64,000 nt of DNA from Oryza sativa Japonica Group (Eukaryota > Streptophyta > Magnoliopsida > Poales > Poaceae), in assembly GCF_034140825.1 (NCBI RefSeq), contig NC_089036.1, positions 8,403,001-8,467,000 on the forward strand, read 5' to 3'. The notes under the pieces are model-generated. The model saw only the letters and a program-made list of their open reading frames with translations. It made no database searches and was not told the DNA's origin. How positions within the stretch are numbered: the first letter of the stretch is position 1; the number at the start of each line of letters is the position of its first letter. The position numbers were made by a program, and so were the translations under genes. Below are positions 1-12,353 of this stretch, one piece after another.

Positions 1-3000
1 CAAAGCATGTGGGTCGAATATGGGCGAATGACATACTTTGTATATAAGAAAATATAAGCATACGGATCTTAAATTCTTGGTTTAATTATAAATAGAGCAA
101 AAATCAGACGTGCACCTTAAATATTATGGTTTTTCTAATATATAAATTATTGATTATATATTTATTGTTTAATAGCTAAAAATAGGGAGGGGACATGTAG
201 TGGTATGTGCATATGAGTAGGCGAGGAGGTGCATGCGATTTATTTTTCTAACATTTATAAATAATGGAACTTAAAACTGACGCTGATAGGTTTCATTTTG
301 TTCAGAATTTATAAGATTATTTCTGATTTTTAGGACATGACACATGGCGAGTTTAGAGCGTTTGTAGAATGCCACGTGGTGACTTGAGAACGTTTGTAGT
401 GATAGATAGATTGGTTCAATTTACACTATATGGAGATTTTCTATTTTCTATGTTATTTTATACAAATCTTATTTTCAGTTCAAATTTTACTATGTGATAC
501 ATAGTGATAGTGTTACACCTTATGTGTCATTTTTTTAAAAATAAATCCAATAATCTTTTATCTTTAAGCAGTAAGATTGATATAGATTATCATTGTTTAT
601 TAACAGATAAATTATATGGGATATGAGGCTACAGATAGATTGAGATAGATCCAATTAATGGATTTACCGTTTTGAGTTATCTATATTTAAACATAAATAT
701 AATCTTCGTGAACCAAAATAATATATTTCTTCTACTACTTATTATTTAAATCTTACTAATTAATTATCCGTGTTTCATGATGTTCTAATATAAGCTACGT
801 GCTATCAATCAAGTGTTTTAAACTCTATATAATTTCCCTAAAAATTGTGTCTCGAGTGTTCAATAGCTAGTCCAAAGTAACATATTTCTTTTACTCGTTA
901 AATATAGTTAATTTGGGTCTTGAATTATGCAACAAACGTACGTGCAGTGCATAAAAAATAGTTATATGATTTTAGATTGTATAGTCATATAATATGTTTT
1001 CAATCTACCACATCACCAAAATAGGAGAGATAGGAACAGAAGGGTCATCAAAATAAGAGAGAAAGAAACAGAAAGAAAGGAGGGGCCAATACATCCACAT
1101 ACGTGCGTATGGTGGCATGGCGTGCGTACTACACGTACAGGTCGGAAAGGAGAGGAATGTGGGCCTTTCAATTTTTTTATTTTTTATGGTAGAAAGTAAT
1201 GGGTCCACCATATTTAAAGGAAAATAAATCTAATTTATTAGAGTGCCATGTGACAGTTTAGGAGCGTTTGTAGGAGTTCTATGTGGCGGCTTAAGAGTGT
1301 TTGTAGGAAGTTTAATGGACTTTTAGTATATAATAGATAGATAGAAGATAGGGTAGGATTAAACTTTACAAGTGTGAAAAAAACAAGACTCAGGACCTTC
1401 GGTCCGAGCAATTAAAAAGAAATCCAACTACCGAGTTCTCTCGCGCCTACCAAGGACCACGATTTTGATTTTAGACAGAAGGCTACCCATTTAGAGCTCC
1501 TTTTGCTGAAAGGTTCTGCGGCAGATTCAAGGCTATCTTGTACACTTAGAAATGGTTTAATTTATATATTTACAACGCGTACTTTGATCTGGAGCTTAAT
1601 TTCTGGCCCTCTTCTTTGCGACGGATCAGGATCGTGGGTCCACTGCAGAGGATCTCAGTCCCTTTGCGATATCCCCCACCACCACCACAACACACACACG
1701 GCGCGTCTCACACAATATGTGGAAAATACCTACATGGTTTTAAATTTAAAAAATCCATTTTTTTTCTCAAACAATTTTATTTGACCGCTTAACCCTTAAA
1801 TTATTTAAAATGGCTCATTTTACTTCCTAATAACATTTCTCTTTTTATTATTCTCTTTATAGTACAATTTTATAGAGCCATAGATGTCACTGTAATCAAT
1901 GTTCAAAAATATTTTTAATTTTTTTTCACTATAATGCCTGCAATTTCGTTTTCTTCCTCTTTTAATTGTAACGTCTGCAATTATTTACACCTACGTGGAT
2001 CATCTTTTAGCAACAAATTTGCAAAATAAGTGTATTTATGTAGATAAAATGTACTACATGACACTTAAAAAATGTTATTTTTCACAAAGAGACACCACAT
2101 TATGTGACTTCGCAAAAAGAGGTGGGCAACTAAATAATCCCTAAACACTGTTCCTGATGCGAAATTCAATCTGTATTTTGTTGAATAAGGGCCATTTTTC
2201 GCGAACGCAAATAAGGGCTATTTTGGTTTGATAAAAAAGTGCCTTACCAATTTATTGGTAATTTGAATAGCAATACTGTATATTTGGCTTAAAGCCAAAT
2301 CGTTGACAATGCCAATGATCAATTTGGCATTAATATTGAACTTTCCTCTCCGTATCATCAAATATTTAGTTTCATATTGGTATCAATCTAAATATGTGTA
2401 ATACATTATACATCTCTATCCATCAAAATATTGATAGTGTCAAAATTTGCCAAAAATTTAACACCACCAAAGATTTAGTAGGGTAGAGAACCAAACAACT
2501 CGGAAGCACCACTAATTTCACTTGACATGAGATGCAGATGTTCTCAGCTGCAATATCTTAAGCCTTTTCAATGTGACCGCTAATTCTTTGTGCCAGACTG
2601 CCAATCTAACCAAACGCATCAATTAATAAGGGTTAGAATTGCCGAGTCATTGTCTGTTGCTTAATTTACCCCTTTGCTAGTAGTAGACACGGGAGGACAA
2701 AGTTTGCCTCTTTGCATTAATTTACATTTCAAAGATGGCCAATTAGCAGGAGTAATTCGGTTCCAAACTTTTCAATTGACATCCTCTAACGTAAAATTAG
2801 ATTAGCATGGTTACTGATATTTGAGACCCATCACTTACAGGCCCATGTATCAGTGACCACATCAGTTAAAGACATTCTGTCAGAGGAACAACTCTATCCC
2901 AAACTTTCAATGCACAATTGTTCTTGTGTAGACGTCACTGTACCTGTATCTCTCTAGGATCATCAATCGATGCTTAATTAATCAGAACTACCATGATGGC

Positions 3001-3041
3001 ATGATGTACGACAATCACTTCTCATGTCAGTTATTACGGAG
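1..3041. other. AT-rich intergenic DNA, no gene recognised
   Basis: I find no supported gene here; the open frames are short and lack recognisable domains. Two related segments (about 331-408 and 1241-1340) share phrases such as GAGCGTTTGTAG followed by a CATGTGG/CACGTGG-like core, and are listed separately. The last ~1 kb before 3042 is the 3' flank of the minus-strand RING-H2 gene. Confidence 0.6.
331..1340. repeat. Pair of short dispersed direct repeats (331-408 and 1241-1340)
   Basis: Both segments read roughly (a/g)agtttag(g)agcgtttgtag, a CACGTGG/CTATGTGG core, gacttgag or gcttaagag, and (a)cgtttgtag/gtgtttgtag, and both are followed by runs of the GATAGATAG type. The spacing of about 900 bp and the GATAGATAG tail resemble non-autonomous interspersed repeats common in rice, but I could not define termini or a family. 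Confidence 0.35.
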
Positions 3042-3689
3042 TCACACCGGCGGCAACGTGTCAGCCGGTAGCTGCTGCGCCGCCGCCGCGGCGGTGGCCG
3101 TCGACGTGGCTGTGGCTTTCACCACGATGGTCGCCGGCGGCGAGACGTTGCACCGGCAGAGCGGGCACGTGGAGTGCGAGTGCAGCCACATGTCGATGCA
3201 GCCCACGTGGAACAGGTGCCTGCACGCCGGCAGCTGCCGCACCATCTCGCCGGCCTGGACGTCCTCCAGGCACACCGAGCACAGCGCGCACCTCCCCGAC
3301 TTGCTTCCGCCGCCGCCGCCGTCGTCGGCCGCAGGGCGCGCGTACGCGAACGCCGGGAGCGCGTCGATCGCCGCGCCGACGAGCCCGCACGTCGCGCACG
3401 CCGCCGCCGCGGGCGCCCTCGCCCGCGCCTCCTCCGCCGCCGCTGCTGTCGTCGGCAGCGCCGCCGGAGCCCCGCCGGCATCCCCGCACCACCGCGAGAC
3501 GCAGCCGACGGCGCAGAACAGCACCGCGGCCGCCGCGGCGAACACGCACGCCTTGGCGATGCTCACCGTGGCGGCGAGCACCGACAGCAGCAGCAGCGAC
3601 GCGCAGACCATGACGACGGAGTAGCACGCGAGGTACCCACCATCCCCGCCGCGCTGGCTCGCCGCCGGGCGCCGTTCGCCGTTAAACAT
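3042..3689 (-). CDS. ATL-type RING-H2 E3 ubiquitin ligase (gene A1)
   Basis: Predicted membrane-anchored E3 ubiquitin ligase of 215 residues from a single intronless frame. Two hydrophobic segments (about residues 21-42 and 47-63) flank a K-A-C motif (46-48). The [16 protein letters not shown] stretch (102-117) fits the ATL 'GLD' region. The RING-H2 finger has all eight zinc ligands: C137, C140, C156, H158, H161, C164, C175, C178 (spacing 2-15-1-2-2-10-2), with Pro before the third Cys and Trp168 after the sixth ligand, as expected for E2 binding in ATL proteins. The tail is alanine/threonine rich and ends in LPPV. Composition is extremely GC rich, so overlapping long frames on both strands are shadows. 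The start is the first Met of the frame; a downstream Met at residue 27 lies inside the membrane segment and is unlikely. Substrate unknown. Confidence 0.9.
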   Translation of the reverse strand: MFNGERRPAASQRGGDGGYLACYSVVMVCASLLLLSVLAATVSIAKACVFAAAAAVLFCAVGCVSRWCGDAGGAPAALPTTAAAAEEARARAPAAAACATCGLVGAAIDALPAFAYARPAADDGGGGGSKSGRCALCSVCLEDVQAGEMVRQLPACRHLFHVGCIDMWLHSHSTCPLCRCNVSPPATIVVKATATSTATAAAAAQQLPADTLPPV

Positions 3690-5950
3690 CTGCAGCCTTC
3701 AGCTGAATCACGAGCTCTGAGCAGTGAGCGCGTAGTACGCCATGGAGCGGGCGCTCTCGGTGGCAAGAAATACCCGGTCGTGGCGCGCCGGGTGCGCGCT
3801 CTCGGCGTCGGCGTCGGCCCCGCGGCGCGGCCGGTTTTAAGGTTTCTGGCCCGAGGTATTCGCGGCTGATGGGCCGCAGATTTGGTCGGCGGCGTTAAGG
3901 AATCGTGGTTTAGATTCTTGGCTGATCGCCTAATCGAGGGATAATGATAGTTTGGGAGGTGATCATTGATGACACGTAGGAAGGCCACTACTTGTGGTAG
4001 CCACTAGAGTCCACATACAGGTCCAACACGACAGGTCCATTGGTCGTTGAGATATTTTCCCCAATAGGCTATCAGCAAAATTGCATAATCCACCTAGAAA
4101 ATCACTTTCGTTTTAAGATTTTGTCCAATAACCCATTTTTTTGTTACTGAAGCTCACCATCCAACACATGTAAGTAGCTGATTTAGGCCCATTTTATTCT
4201 GATGTGGATTCACAACGGATCATATCAGACACGTCTGGCTCATCCAGCGTGGCTATGATGTGAGTCTCACTCAAGCTCGTTCTCAGGCTAGCTTGGTGGG
4301 AAGACGTGGGTTGAACGCTGAGCTGATCGAACGGCGGTGATTGGCGGCAAATCCACATTGGAATAAATGACATGAATCAACTAACTACTATGTGCATGAA
4401 AGGGGCTAATTTCGCCTCGACAGTGTTGGATAGGTAGACTTTTAATCAAAATGAGTTACGCGGTGAAATCTTAAAACTAGAGTGATAATTAAAATGGTCT
4501 ATGCAATTTTGTTAGGCTATTTAGCGAACGTCCGCCGGTTAGTCCCTTATAGCAGTGGACACGCTTCATGATGGTTAGGTTTTTTTTTTTTTTTTACTTT
4601 ACAACGATTTTAGATAATTGTTGTCAAGATTTAAGAGTCCGTAGCTATATAATAAAAAAATAACAGTTAAAAGATAGAAATTCCAGCTTTTTAAAACTTT
4701 GTCACTAACTGCTCCTTGAAATTTCCAGCTCTCAAAAGACATAGATTTTGTTTCCACTGGAAACCAAATCATGATGAAGTGTTTTGTAACCTTGCATAAC
4801 GAAGCTCTTTTCTGTTTTCCTTTTAGAAAGTTCGAGATTGTGGTGCCCGCTGGTTCTATGTAGATTACATCTTTGCGTGCTTGATCCTCTCACGTGCTCA
4901 ATTTATGTAAAAGAATGACAACTAGTAAAATTGTTATTATTATAACATAGCACTATGACCATGCTACTAACCTTCGATTGACACATCAAAATGTAGCTTC
5001 TCTTGCTCTATTTTGTTGAATTATTAGGGTGTATAAACTAATAAAATGGTCAGTAGGTGTGTGCCTTTAGACTTCCCAGCAGGTTTACAAAACCGATCAT
5101 AATCACGCAGTAATCACTATGTATGGTAACGGTAAAACCATAATAACCCTATCAAATTTAAATAAATTTATAAAATAATATAAATTGTTATAAATTTTGT
5201 ATGATTACTCACGTTTTGCATGGTTACTGTATGGTAGCTGCACTAACCGTCAAGGTATGGTAAACTCGTGACAATAAGGGAAGCCTGCTTCATTGACATA
5301 GTGCTGAGGTCAACATATTTTAAGAAATTACTATGTTTATCAAGAAAAGTACTACATTTTCTTAAAAAAGTTTATCCATATATTTCCTTTGTAGTGTGAT
5401 AACTTTGCTTGCTTGAGCTTCCCACGTGCTCAATTTAGGTAACATGAAAATTGTAAGTATTTATGTGGTTGAAATGAGACATATAAAAATTAACTAGTTG
5501 TTACACTCACCTTTGTGTGCTTAACAAATTGTCAAAATTACGCCGATAATAAATATATCCAACACTATCAAAATTTAATAATGTCAAAATGGGTTAAAAC
5601 TTAACATTATCAAATTTTAATAGGGTTGGAAGTGGCTACCGAGTGAAGAAGCCCTTTGATTCACCTAGTGAACTACCTTAAAATGTACAGCACCAAACTA
5701 CAAATACTCTGAAAAATATATACAACAATTTACTGAAAATAAATGAGAAAGAAAAGTAGTTTTTGTTCTTTTTTCTATCAATGATCACAGCTACAAGCTC
5801 CTATCCTGAATAGTCCTCTTGAGAATATACAGAAATCACACGACACAACCAATTTGGCCTGCAAATACGCATGACAATCAATTCCCCTGTTCTAACACTA
5901 CAATGTACAATCCAAGATTCCTTCTTTCCTATCGAAAACGAAGGCGAAAG
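3690..5950. other. Intergenic DNA between two RING-H2 genes
   Basis: The 5' flank of gene A1 (3690-3870) is GC rich. The rest is AT rich and contains one MITE-like inverted repeat (about 4050-4530). Segments near 4880-4970 and 5410-5500 share a weak direct repeat around CACGTGCTCAATTTA. No gene is supported. Confidence 0.6.
4050..4530. mobile_element. MITE-like element with ~70-bp terminal inverted repeats
   Basis: The left arm (about 4064-4140) contains AGCAAAATTGCATA and then CGTTTTAAGATTT. The right arm (about 4448-4525) carries the same words in reverse complement (AAATCTTAAAACTAGAG, TATGCAATTTTGTTAGGCTA). The interior is ~330 bp without coding potential. The exact ends and target duplication were not resolved, so the family (Mutator-like MITE?) is a guess. 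Confidence 0.55.
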
Positions 5951-6619
5951 CTACACCGGCGGCAACGCATCGGGATCTGCATACGCCGACGTCGATTCGG
6001 CGGCTTGCGCCGGCGGCGGCGGGGCAGGTTTCGCCGCCGGTTTCCGCGGCAAGACCTCGCAGCGGCAGAGCGGGCAGGTGGTGTGCGAGTGCAGCCACAT
6101 GTCGACGCAGTCCCTGTGGAAGAGGTGGCCGCACGCCGGCAGCCGCCGCACCGTCTCGCCGCGCGCCACGTCCTCCAGGCACACCGCGCACAGCACGCTG
6201 CCGCCGTGCTTGCTCCCGCCGCCTCCGCCGGCGCCGCCCTCCGCGGGGCCCTCGAACACGAACGCCGGCAGCGTGGCGATCAGCGCCGCGCCGACGAGCC
6301 GGCACGCGCACCGCGTCACCCCCGCGGCGCCCGCTCCCCGCCCCCCGCCCCCCGCGGCGGCGCCGGCGCGCGCGGGCGGGCCCCCCGCGCCGCACAGCGG
6401 CACGAACCACCCGATCACGCCGAACAGCAGCACGGCGAGCCCCGCCACGGCGCAGGCCTTGGTGACGCTGACCGACGCCGCGAGCACGCAGAACAGGAGC
6501 AGCGACACGCACGCCACGGAGACCCCGTAGCACGCCCGGCACTCGTAATCATCATCTCCCCCGCCGCTGCCACCGCCCACCCTCGCCGCCGAGCGCCGGG
6601 CCGCCGCGACACCGCTCAT
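5951..6619 (-). CDS. ATL-type RING-H2 E3 ubiquitin ligase (gene A2)
   Basis: Intronless 222-residue protein of the same subfamily as A1. An acidic patch (GGDDDYE, 20-26) precedes two hydrophobic segments (about 31-52 and 56-76) separated by T-K-A-C (53-56). The RING-H2 ligands are C144, C147, C163, H165, H168, C171, C182, C185, with the [13 protein letters not shown] core unchanged from A1. After the RING comes a Pro/Ala/Lys-rich stretch and the shared C-terminal DALPPV. The start MSGVAAAR resembles the MSNVFAR start of gene A4, which supports the choice. A G-rich repeat with G-quadruplex potential lies ~230 bp upstream. Expected role: integral-membrane E3 ligase; target not inferable. Confidence 0.9.
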   Translation of the reverse strand: MSGVAAARRSAARVGGGSGGGDDDYECRACYGVSVACVSLLLFCVLAASVSVTKACAVAGLAVLLFGVIGWFVPLCGAGGPPARAGAAAGGGGRGAGAAGVTRCACRLVGAALIATLPAFVFEGPAEGGAGGGGGSKHGGSVLCAVCLEDVARGETVRRLPACGHLFHRDCVDMWLHSHTTCPLCRCEVLPRKPAAKPAPPPPAQAAESTSAYADPDALPPV

Positions 6620-6851
6620 GATAACGCAGCTCAGCTGACACCTTCACAGTAACAAGCAAAACAGTAGCAGCGACGCTCGGCTTGCTCTCGTCATGGGGGC
6701 GCGCGCGGCGGGGGAAGATATAGGTTGGCGCTGGCGCGGGGGGGAACGGATTGGGGTGTCGGGGTACAGCGGCCGGAGTTAGTTAGGGGAGGTGGGAACC
6801 GGGAGCGCGCGGGGTGGTGGTGGTGGTTTGGGCACAGCCGCACAAGGTTTA

Positions 6852-6874
6852 GGGGTGGGGTGGGGTGGGGTGGG
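6852..6874 (+). other. G-quadruplex-forming G-tract upstream of gene A2
   Basis: Four GGGG runs and a final GGG, each separated by a single T, lie on the plus strand, which is the template strand for gene A2. One-base loops are the classic pattern for a very stable parallel quadruplex. The tract is ~233 bp from the A2 start codon. Confidence 0.6.
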
Positions 6875-7222
6875 TTTTCCGCTTACCGGATGACGGCGAT
6901 GGCCGCAGTTTTGGACTAGGGAGGAATGTGTCGCGGAATGCAGTGCCTGTGTCGGGCCGTCGGGACGGGAGCGCGACGGTTTCGTGTCGGGATGTGGCGC
7001 TGATGGTCTGGTCCTGGTGGTTATCTGCAGTTGGGTGATGTCGGCGCGACGGCGGCGGGGCGGGGGATCGTGCGTGTCAGGTGTACACAAGCGTGTTTTT
7101 TTTTCGCTAATCAGCCGTTGCCAAAATTTAAAAGGAGTTTAACTGGTTTTTTTTTATTTTGGAATCAGACTAACTGGGTTTATATTTTAGATTTGACAGG
7201 TGCTCGTATTTACGGCTAATTA

Positions 7223-7386
7223 TTTTTTTTAGTGATAGATGACGGATCCATCGACAGCGACACACTTATGGTGACTTCGTTAATATCAAAAATATGTCGG
7301 TCAGTCTTTCGGAGATGTTTATAGGGGTGAGTATGCACATGTTGTAAACGTATGTCTTTGTACTATGTTTCTTAAAAAAAAAAAAG
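7223..7386 (+). mobile_element. SINE-like short retroposon 3' end
   Basis: This segment runs through a 'catcgacagcgacac' phrase, 'ttcggagatgtttatagggg' and 'gagtatgcacatg', and ends in an A-rich tail. A related copy (cccgtcgatagcgag ... tgcttataggga ... A-rich) lies at 49858-50013. The shared 3' motif and A tail fit a grass non-LTR retroposon. No promoter boxes or target duplication were identified. Confidence 0.45.
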
Positions 7387-9540
7387 CTGTACAATTCATT
7401 ATCAACATTTGGCCAATTGTTGGGGCTGAGGATTTGGTACCTTCGGTTTTGGTTAGGATTTTCACTTCGGATACATCAAGTGATGGGACACGATTTGATT
7501 ACGTGACGAGCAGTTCCAATATACTGTTATAGGGTTAAATTAAGGTTTTTAATTAAAAGAGGAACTCTATACAACATTCGAAAGCACAAATATCTTGGTT
7601 GATCTTCTTAATTTTGGATAGGCGTTGTTGGGCGTGGGTGAGGATTTTCTTTTGAGTAGTATTGAATGATATTGACGGCTGTCCATTGGATTAAGCTAAA
7701 CTATTGGCCTTAGAGGGAGTTAGGCTACGTACAATACATTGACGACAGGGTATAGTAGTAGTTAGCACTGCGGCAAATATATGTTAGTCCAGTTAGCTGC
7801 AAGCTATAAAAACTATCAAATCCCTTCCACCATCAGATAACTGAACAAGTGAACTTTAGTAACACATAACCATAACTTTTATACTTATTTTGTTACATAA
7901 CACTGACAATTTTATTTTTCCCTATTTTGATGTCAAATACAGTATTGATTTTATTCTTGTTTTTTAGGTTTTTATTTTTGCCCCTAGTTATTTGAAACGA
8001 AGGAGGCACCTATCCTGTTTTTGACGGAAGTTAGTGCATGTTGAATTGTTGAGCTAAAACAATCGAAAAAGGAAATAATAATTTTGCAATTTTCTGATTG
8101 ACCTCTGTACCCCTAGTGAAAGAAGAAAGAAGGGACCAATGTGGTCAACCGGCTTTGACGCTATTTCCCTGTTACCGACCCTAGAGAGGCGATGGCGGCG
8201 ACTCATCCAGGCAGCAGCAGGGAGCATGCTTCAGCGGCGGCAATGACTCTGTAGGTGAGTAGGAGCAGGCAATGCCACAGCAGTGGCGACCCAGTGAGGT
8301 GACGGGGAGCAAAAGGCGTGGCAGCGAGTAGTCACCTGGCGTGGTGGTGGGGAGTAGGCGGACGCGGCGGTGATTCCACCTGTTGGCGGGAGCAAACGGC
8401 CGCGGCGACTACCCTATGCGAGGAGTAGGCTATGATGGCAGCTGCTTGGCAAGGTGGCAGGGAGGAGGCAACGATCACAGTGGTTCGACGTGGAGAGGAG
8501 GCAATGGCGAGGAGGAGACATCAGCAGCGGCTCGATGTGGGGCGGAGGCGGTAGCGGTGGCTACTATGCTAGGCGGTGGGGATGAAGCCATGACGGTGGC
8601 GGCTCAGCGCCAAGAGGAGGTGACGGCGTTAGCGGTTCGACCAGGTGACTGGAAGGAGGCAACTACGACGACTTGGTGCAGGTAGGAGGAGACGACAATG
8701 GCAGCTCCTCTGCCAGGTGGTGGGAGAGGACAACAACAGTGGTGTCTCATGTAGAGAGGAGACGACGATGACGACGGCTTGACTAGGCGGTGGCGAGCTG
8801 GAGGTCGCAGCGCCACGAGGTGAAGGCCGATGGTGAGCAGGCGGCAGGGGAGGAGAACCAAGCTGCGGGGTCCTGCTCCGGCCGAGATCCCGAGACACCT
8901 ACGCCCTACAAGGTTTCACCCTATATGTTAAGAAGAGTGTGAAAACACAGAAGATTTATATCTTCAAAATATTAAGAGTGTGAAGATGTACAAGATTTAC
9001 ATCTTATAGATATCTACACCTACACCTTCATGATGAGGATAAACTTATAAAATTACATCCATTGTAAACTCTTTCATTAATAATGTCTCTGAGAAGCTTG
9101 TTTAAAATAACGAAGACTTCCATCACTAAGCATGGAAGTGCGCTTATGGACCGGGCTCTAGCAGGGTCCTGGAGCACATCCCGGGACCGGGGGAGCCTGG
9201 AAACTCTATAGTTCAGGGTAACTAAACAAATGATTTTTAAGACATCATCTTCCTAACTGAATGAAATAAAGTAATAATTAATACAAGCTAACTCCAAACC
9301 TAACCGCTACATGTAAAATACTAACACTTTGCTAATAACAGATTAATTCATTTGCTAATATTCATGTAAAAATATTTATTTGCTAATAATGCCTGCCTGA
9401 ATTTCAATTATACTTGCTTGGGCAAGCAAGCACCTGCGTGATACCAACCTTGTAATAAATTTTTCGTTTGTTGTCAGTTTCTGCATATTAGTTACGCATA
9501 TTTGATGAAAACAAAACAATGAACACACAGAAAATAGGAA

Positions 9541-12060
9541 AACCCTGTATTTTATTAATCATGATTCATTAACATGAATATTTACAAATACATGAGGGCT
9601 CCCGCAGGAGTTCGCCTTTTGCCTTCGTGAGGAATGCTTAATAGAAAGGTATGTTGACTGGAGATTGCGTGCAGTCCACTTATTCCCGACGCCTAGCAAT
9701 GAGGCAGCTGGTTAATTGCATCCATAAGACAAGCCTATGGAACACCTCCGATTAAGCTGCGCTTTGTGATCGTCGTCTTCAAAATTAATTGCTCGCCGAA
9801 GGTTGAGGTTGGTGCAGATTTAACGGCGAATATAGTAAATGTGGAACAGGTGGCTTTGTTTCGCCAAAACCCGATCATAGTACACCACCATCACGTCGGT
9901 GTACGGAGGGAATTTGGTGAAGCGAATGACCTTTGCCTCGTCGGTGCCCAGTCATGTATCCCGGTCTTCATCAATTATGGAATATGTGGTTGCCTTTGCC
10001 TCGTCGGTGCCCAGCAACGGTGTATCCGGTTCCCATCCAGTTTGGATGTGTTAATAGTATAGTGACCTAGCATTGTCGATACTCGGCCATGGTTTCATCT
10101 AGCCTCGTCGGTAATACATAAATAGAATGAGTAAATGGCTGTAGCCTTGTTAGCTTTAGCTAATATGTCGTTTGGCCTCGTCGGTTTCGGATACAACGCC
10201 TTCGTAGTTGGCGTATGTATGAGTCAAGCACAGCTCCACCAGTGCATATGCATGGGTCAAAATATATTTTAATTATGAAAACAACGCCTAGACAATCCGA
10301 TCGCCAATGAGGGCCGGGTATATCTAGTACCATTGTTATTGGTATCATAGTAACTGATAGAAGATCTGATCTCCAAATGAGGGCTGGACGTCTAGTTTTA
10401 ATCATAGAAAATATCAAATGGCACTCAGATGATCCAATCACTAATGAGGGCCGGACCATCCTAATGCCATTGATTATATAAATGCAGTCCGATCATAGTC
10501 ATTTTTCGGCTCTCATCGATTTGACTTTAATCATCGAGATAGATTAAGAATATGTAGACGGTCCGATCACTAATAAGGATCGACCATCTGCCATGTTTAA
10601 TATAGAAAATTAATGTGCTCACCGTCCAGCCCAAATGTGTTGACTAGCGGCATGTTGTCGATGATGAAGCGGCTTGACGAAAGACGCTAGCCTGCGCTGG
10701 CAGGCATTGTCTTCTGATCCTAATCTATGAGTGATATGAGATAGAGAGTCAATGAAAATAATAGTTGGGTGCCTCCTGTGGCTGTCTTCCGCGTGTCCAG
10801 CTCCAGATGGGGTATGTGCAGCAAAGGGGTTGGAAACCACATCCGAATTTCCAGCACGGGATGTTGAAATCATGCGTTAATTCTCTTGATAAGCCGATGC
10901 TCAGATGAGCTAATCCATCGACGTGCTGGAGATAAAACCAAACACACGTACTAGAGTTTGGAGATAATCATGAGATTGTCTCTGCTAATGACAGTGGCCC
11001 CACCTTTAATTTAGTTGGAAGTGCATCGGATTGATTGCTACCAACAAATCAATATAATCTATACGTAGTACTAGTCAATCTCCTTTGTTTGAACAGCTCA
11101 AATCTTCAAACCATGTATTAAATTTGAAATCTATTTGCACCACTATTTTCTATTAAACATATGCAGCGAAACGAGTCCAATATTGATTATATTTGGACAT
11201 CGTATGATATTTGAATTTTCTGGTCCCACATCATAGAGACACGCTTCACGTCTATTTTGTAAAATTGACTGTAAATTAGTGCTCAATGATTTATTATCTT
11301 TTCTATGAATTTTGGTACAAAAATTCGTCAAACAACGCAAAATATAAGTTTTATGTAGCTTTGTGTGCAACACAAAATACTATGAGATCATTATCTGATT
11401 CAGACTATGTTTCTCATACAACACGAGACAGAGATTATGTCATATTCAGACAACGTTTACTGCACAATGTAAGACAATATGGAGATATATTGCCTTCTAT
11501 CGTGTTTTTGAGATGTACAGCTTATTATTTTTTAAAAGATCATGCTAGAAATTTTTTACACGATGTGTTTGACCGCTTCCATACCTATAACAATAACACT
11601 CATACATATAGAGAGTACGTATGTGTAATTAAAATAATCTTCGCCTGTTGAAATGCACAGACATTTCTTTCTAGTTTATATGAAAATGCAAGTTATGGAA
11701 AAATATTAAATGTAAATCAAGATATTATTATTTAAACATTTTGAATGATTATGTCACTAATATCTCTGTCTTAAATAAATTATGTTAGTTGTTTAAAACC
11801 ATTAAGATTGTTATTATTGTTTGGCATGTCTCATTTTAGACTTTGTATATTATTGTAAATGAAAATAAATAAAAAGACTAAATTATACTATGCCTTACCA
11901 CAATGCCATATTGTCATGGATGATCCCGTATATATATCGGTAAATAATCGTTGGATTGGTTCCAAGTGACATACCATGCTATGCAATGCACTCCATAAGC
12001 AATTGCATATTCTGATAAACAATTCTGACTCTAAATATATACTAACTCTTTTTTTAGATA
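9541..12060. other. Intergenic DNA with a degenerate tandem array
   Basis: No gene is supported; frames near 9766-10062 and 10619-10873 lack recognisable domains. The phrase GCCTCGTCGGT recurs at about 9936, 9993, 10098 and 10171, and a ~67-bp degenerate repeat follows (separate entry). From about 11690 the sequence is one copy of a local duplication. Confidence 0.5.
10296..10583 (+). repeat. Degenerate ~67-bp tandem repeat
   Basis: Variants of TCCGATCACTAATGAGGGCCGGA start at 10296, 10365, 10433 and 10562, with a weaker copy at 10488. Spacings are about 69, 68, 55 and 74 bp. Several units are followed by a run of the type ATCATAGAAA or ATCATAGTAA. It may be the decayed terminal or subterminal region of a larger transposon. 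Confidence 0.55.
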
Positions 12061-12353
12061 ATGGAATTACTTCCGGCCTTTGCTCAACATGCTACAACTA
12101 ATTATTACACTAAATCTTCCGACACTTGGGCTGAGTTTATTGGCAACCATTTCCTTGTACAGCTCAGCCCGACGCTTTTAAATAGGCCTAGTCCTGAATC
12201 CATTTCTTGGTCTTTTAAAATTCTGTACAAATATTCTCAATTTTTAAAGCATCCTAACAATAATAAACAAAATAATTCAACATAGATTTTCTTAGAATGT
12301 GCAGAACGTGTCATCATTTCTAACCCAATGAACACCCTATTGTTTTTACATAT

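Larger units (their letters stand above)
6620..9540. other. Upstream and intergenic region with a GC-rich block
   Basis: 6620-7080 is the GC-rich 5' flank of gene A2. About 8160-8890 is a second GC-rich block made of imperfect GGCGG/GCAGCAG-type words; its open frames (85-100 residues) match no family I know. The remainder is AT rich. A short retroposon-like tail is listed separately at 7223-7386. Confidence 0.5.

Noticed and set aside
3174-3869. Long plus-strand and alternative minus-strand frames over the RING-H2 genes (also at 5.8-6.6, 20.2-20.9, 21.6-22.3, 27.9-28.5, 34.0-34.5, 39.6-40.1 and 45.4-46.0 kb)
   Set aside because: They arise from extreme GC content, which removes stop codons; their translations are Arg/Ala/Pro rich without domains, while one frame in each case has a complete RING-H2.
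11286-11651. 121-residue plus-strand frame
   Set aside because: AT-rich, no domain or homology known to me; the length is attainable by chance in this composition.
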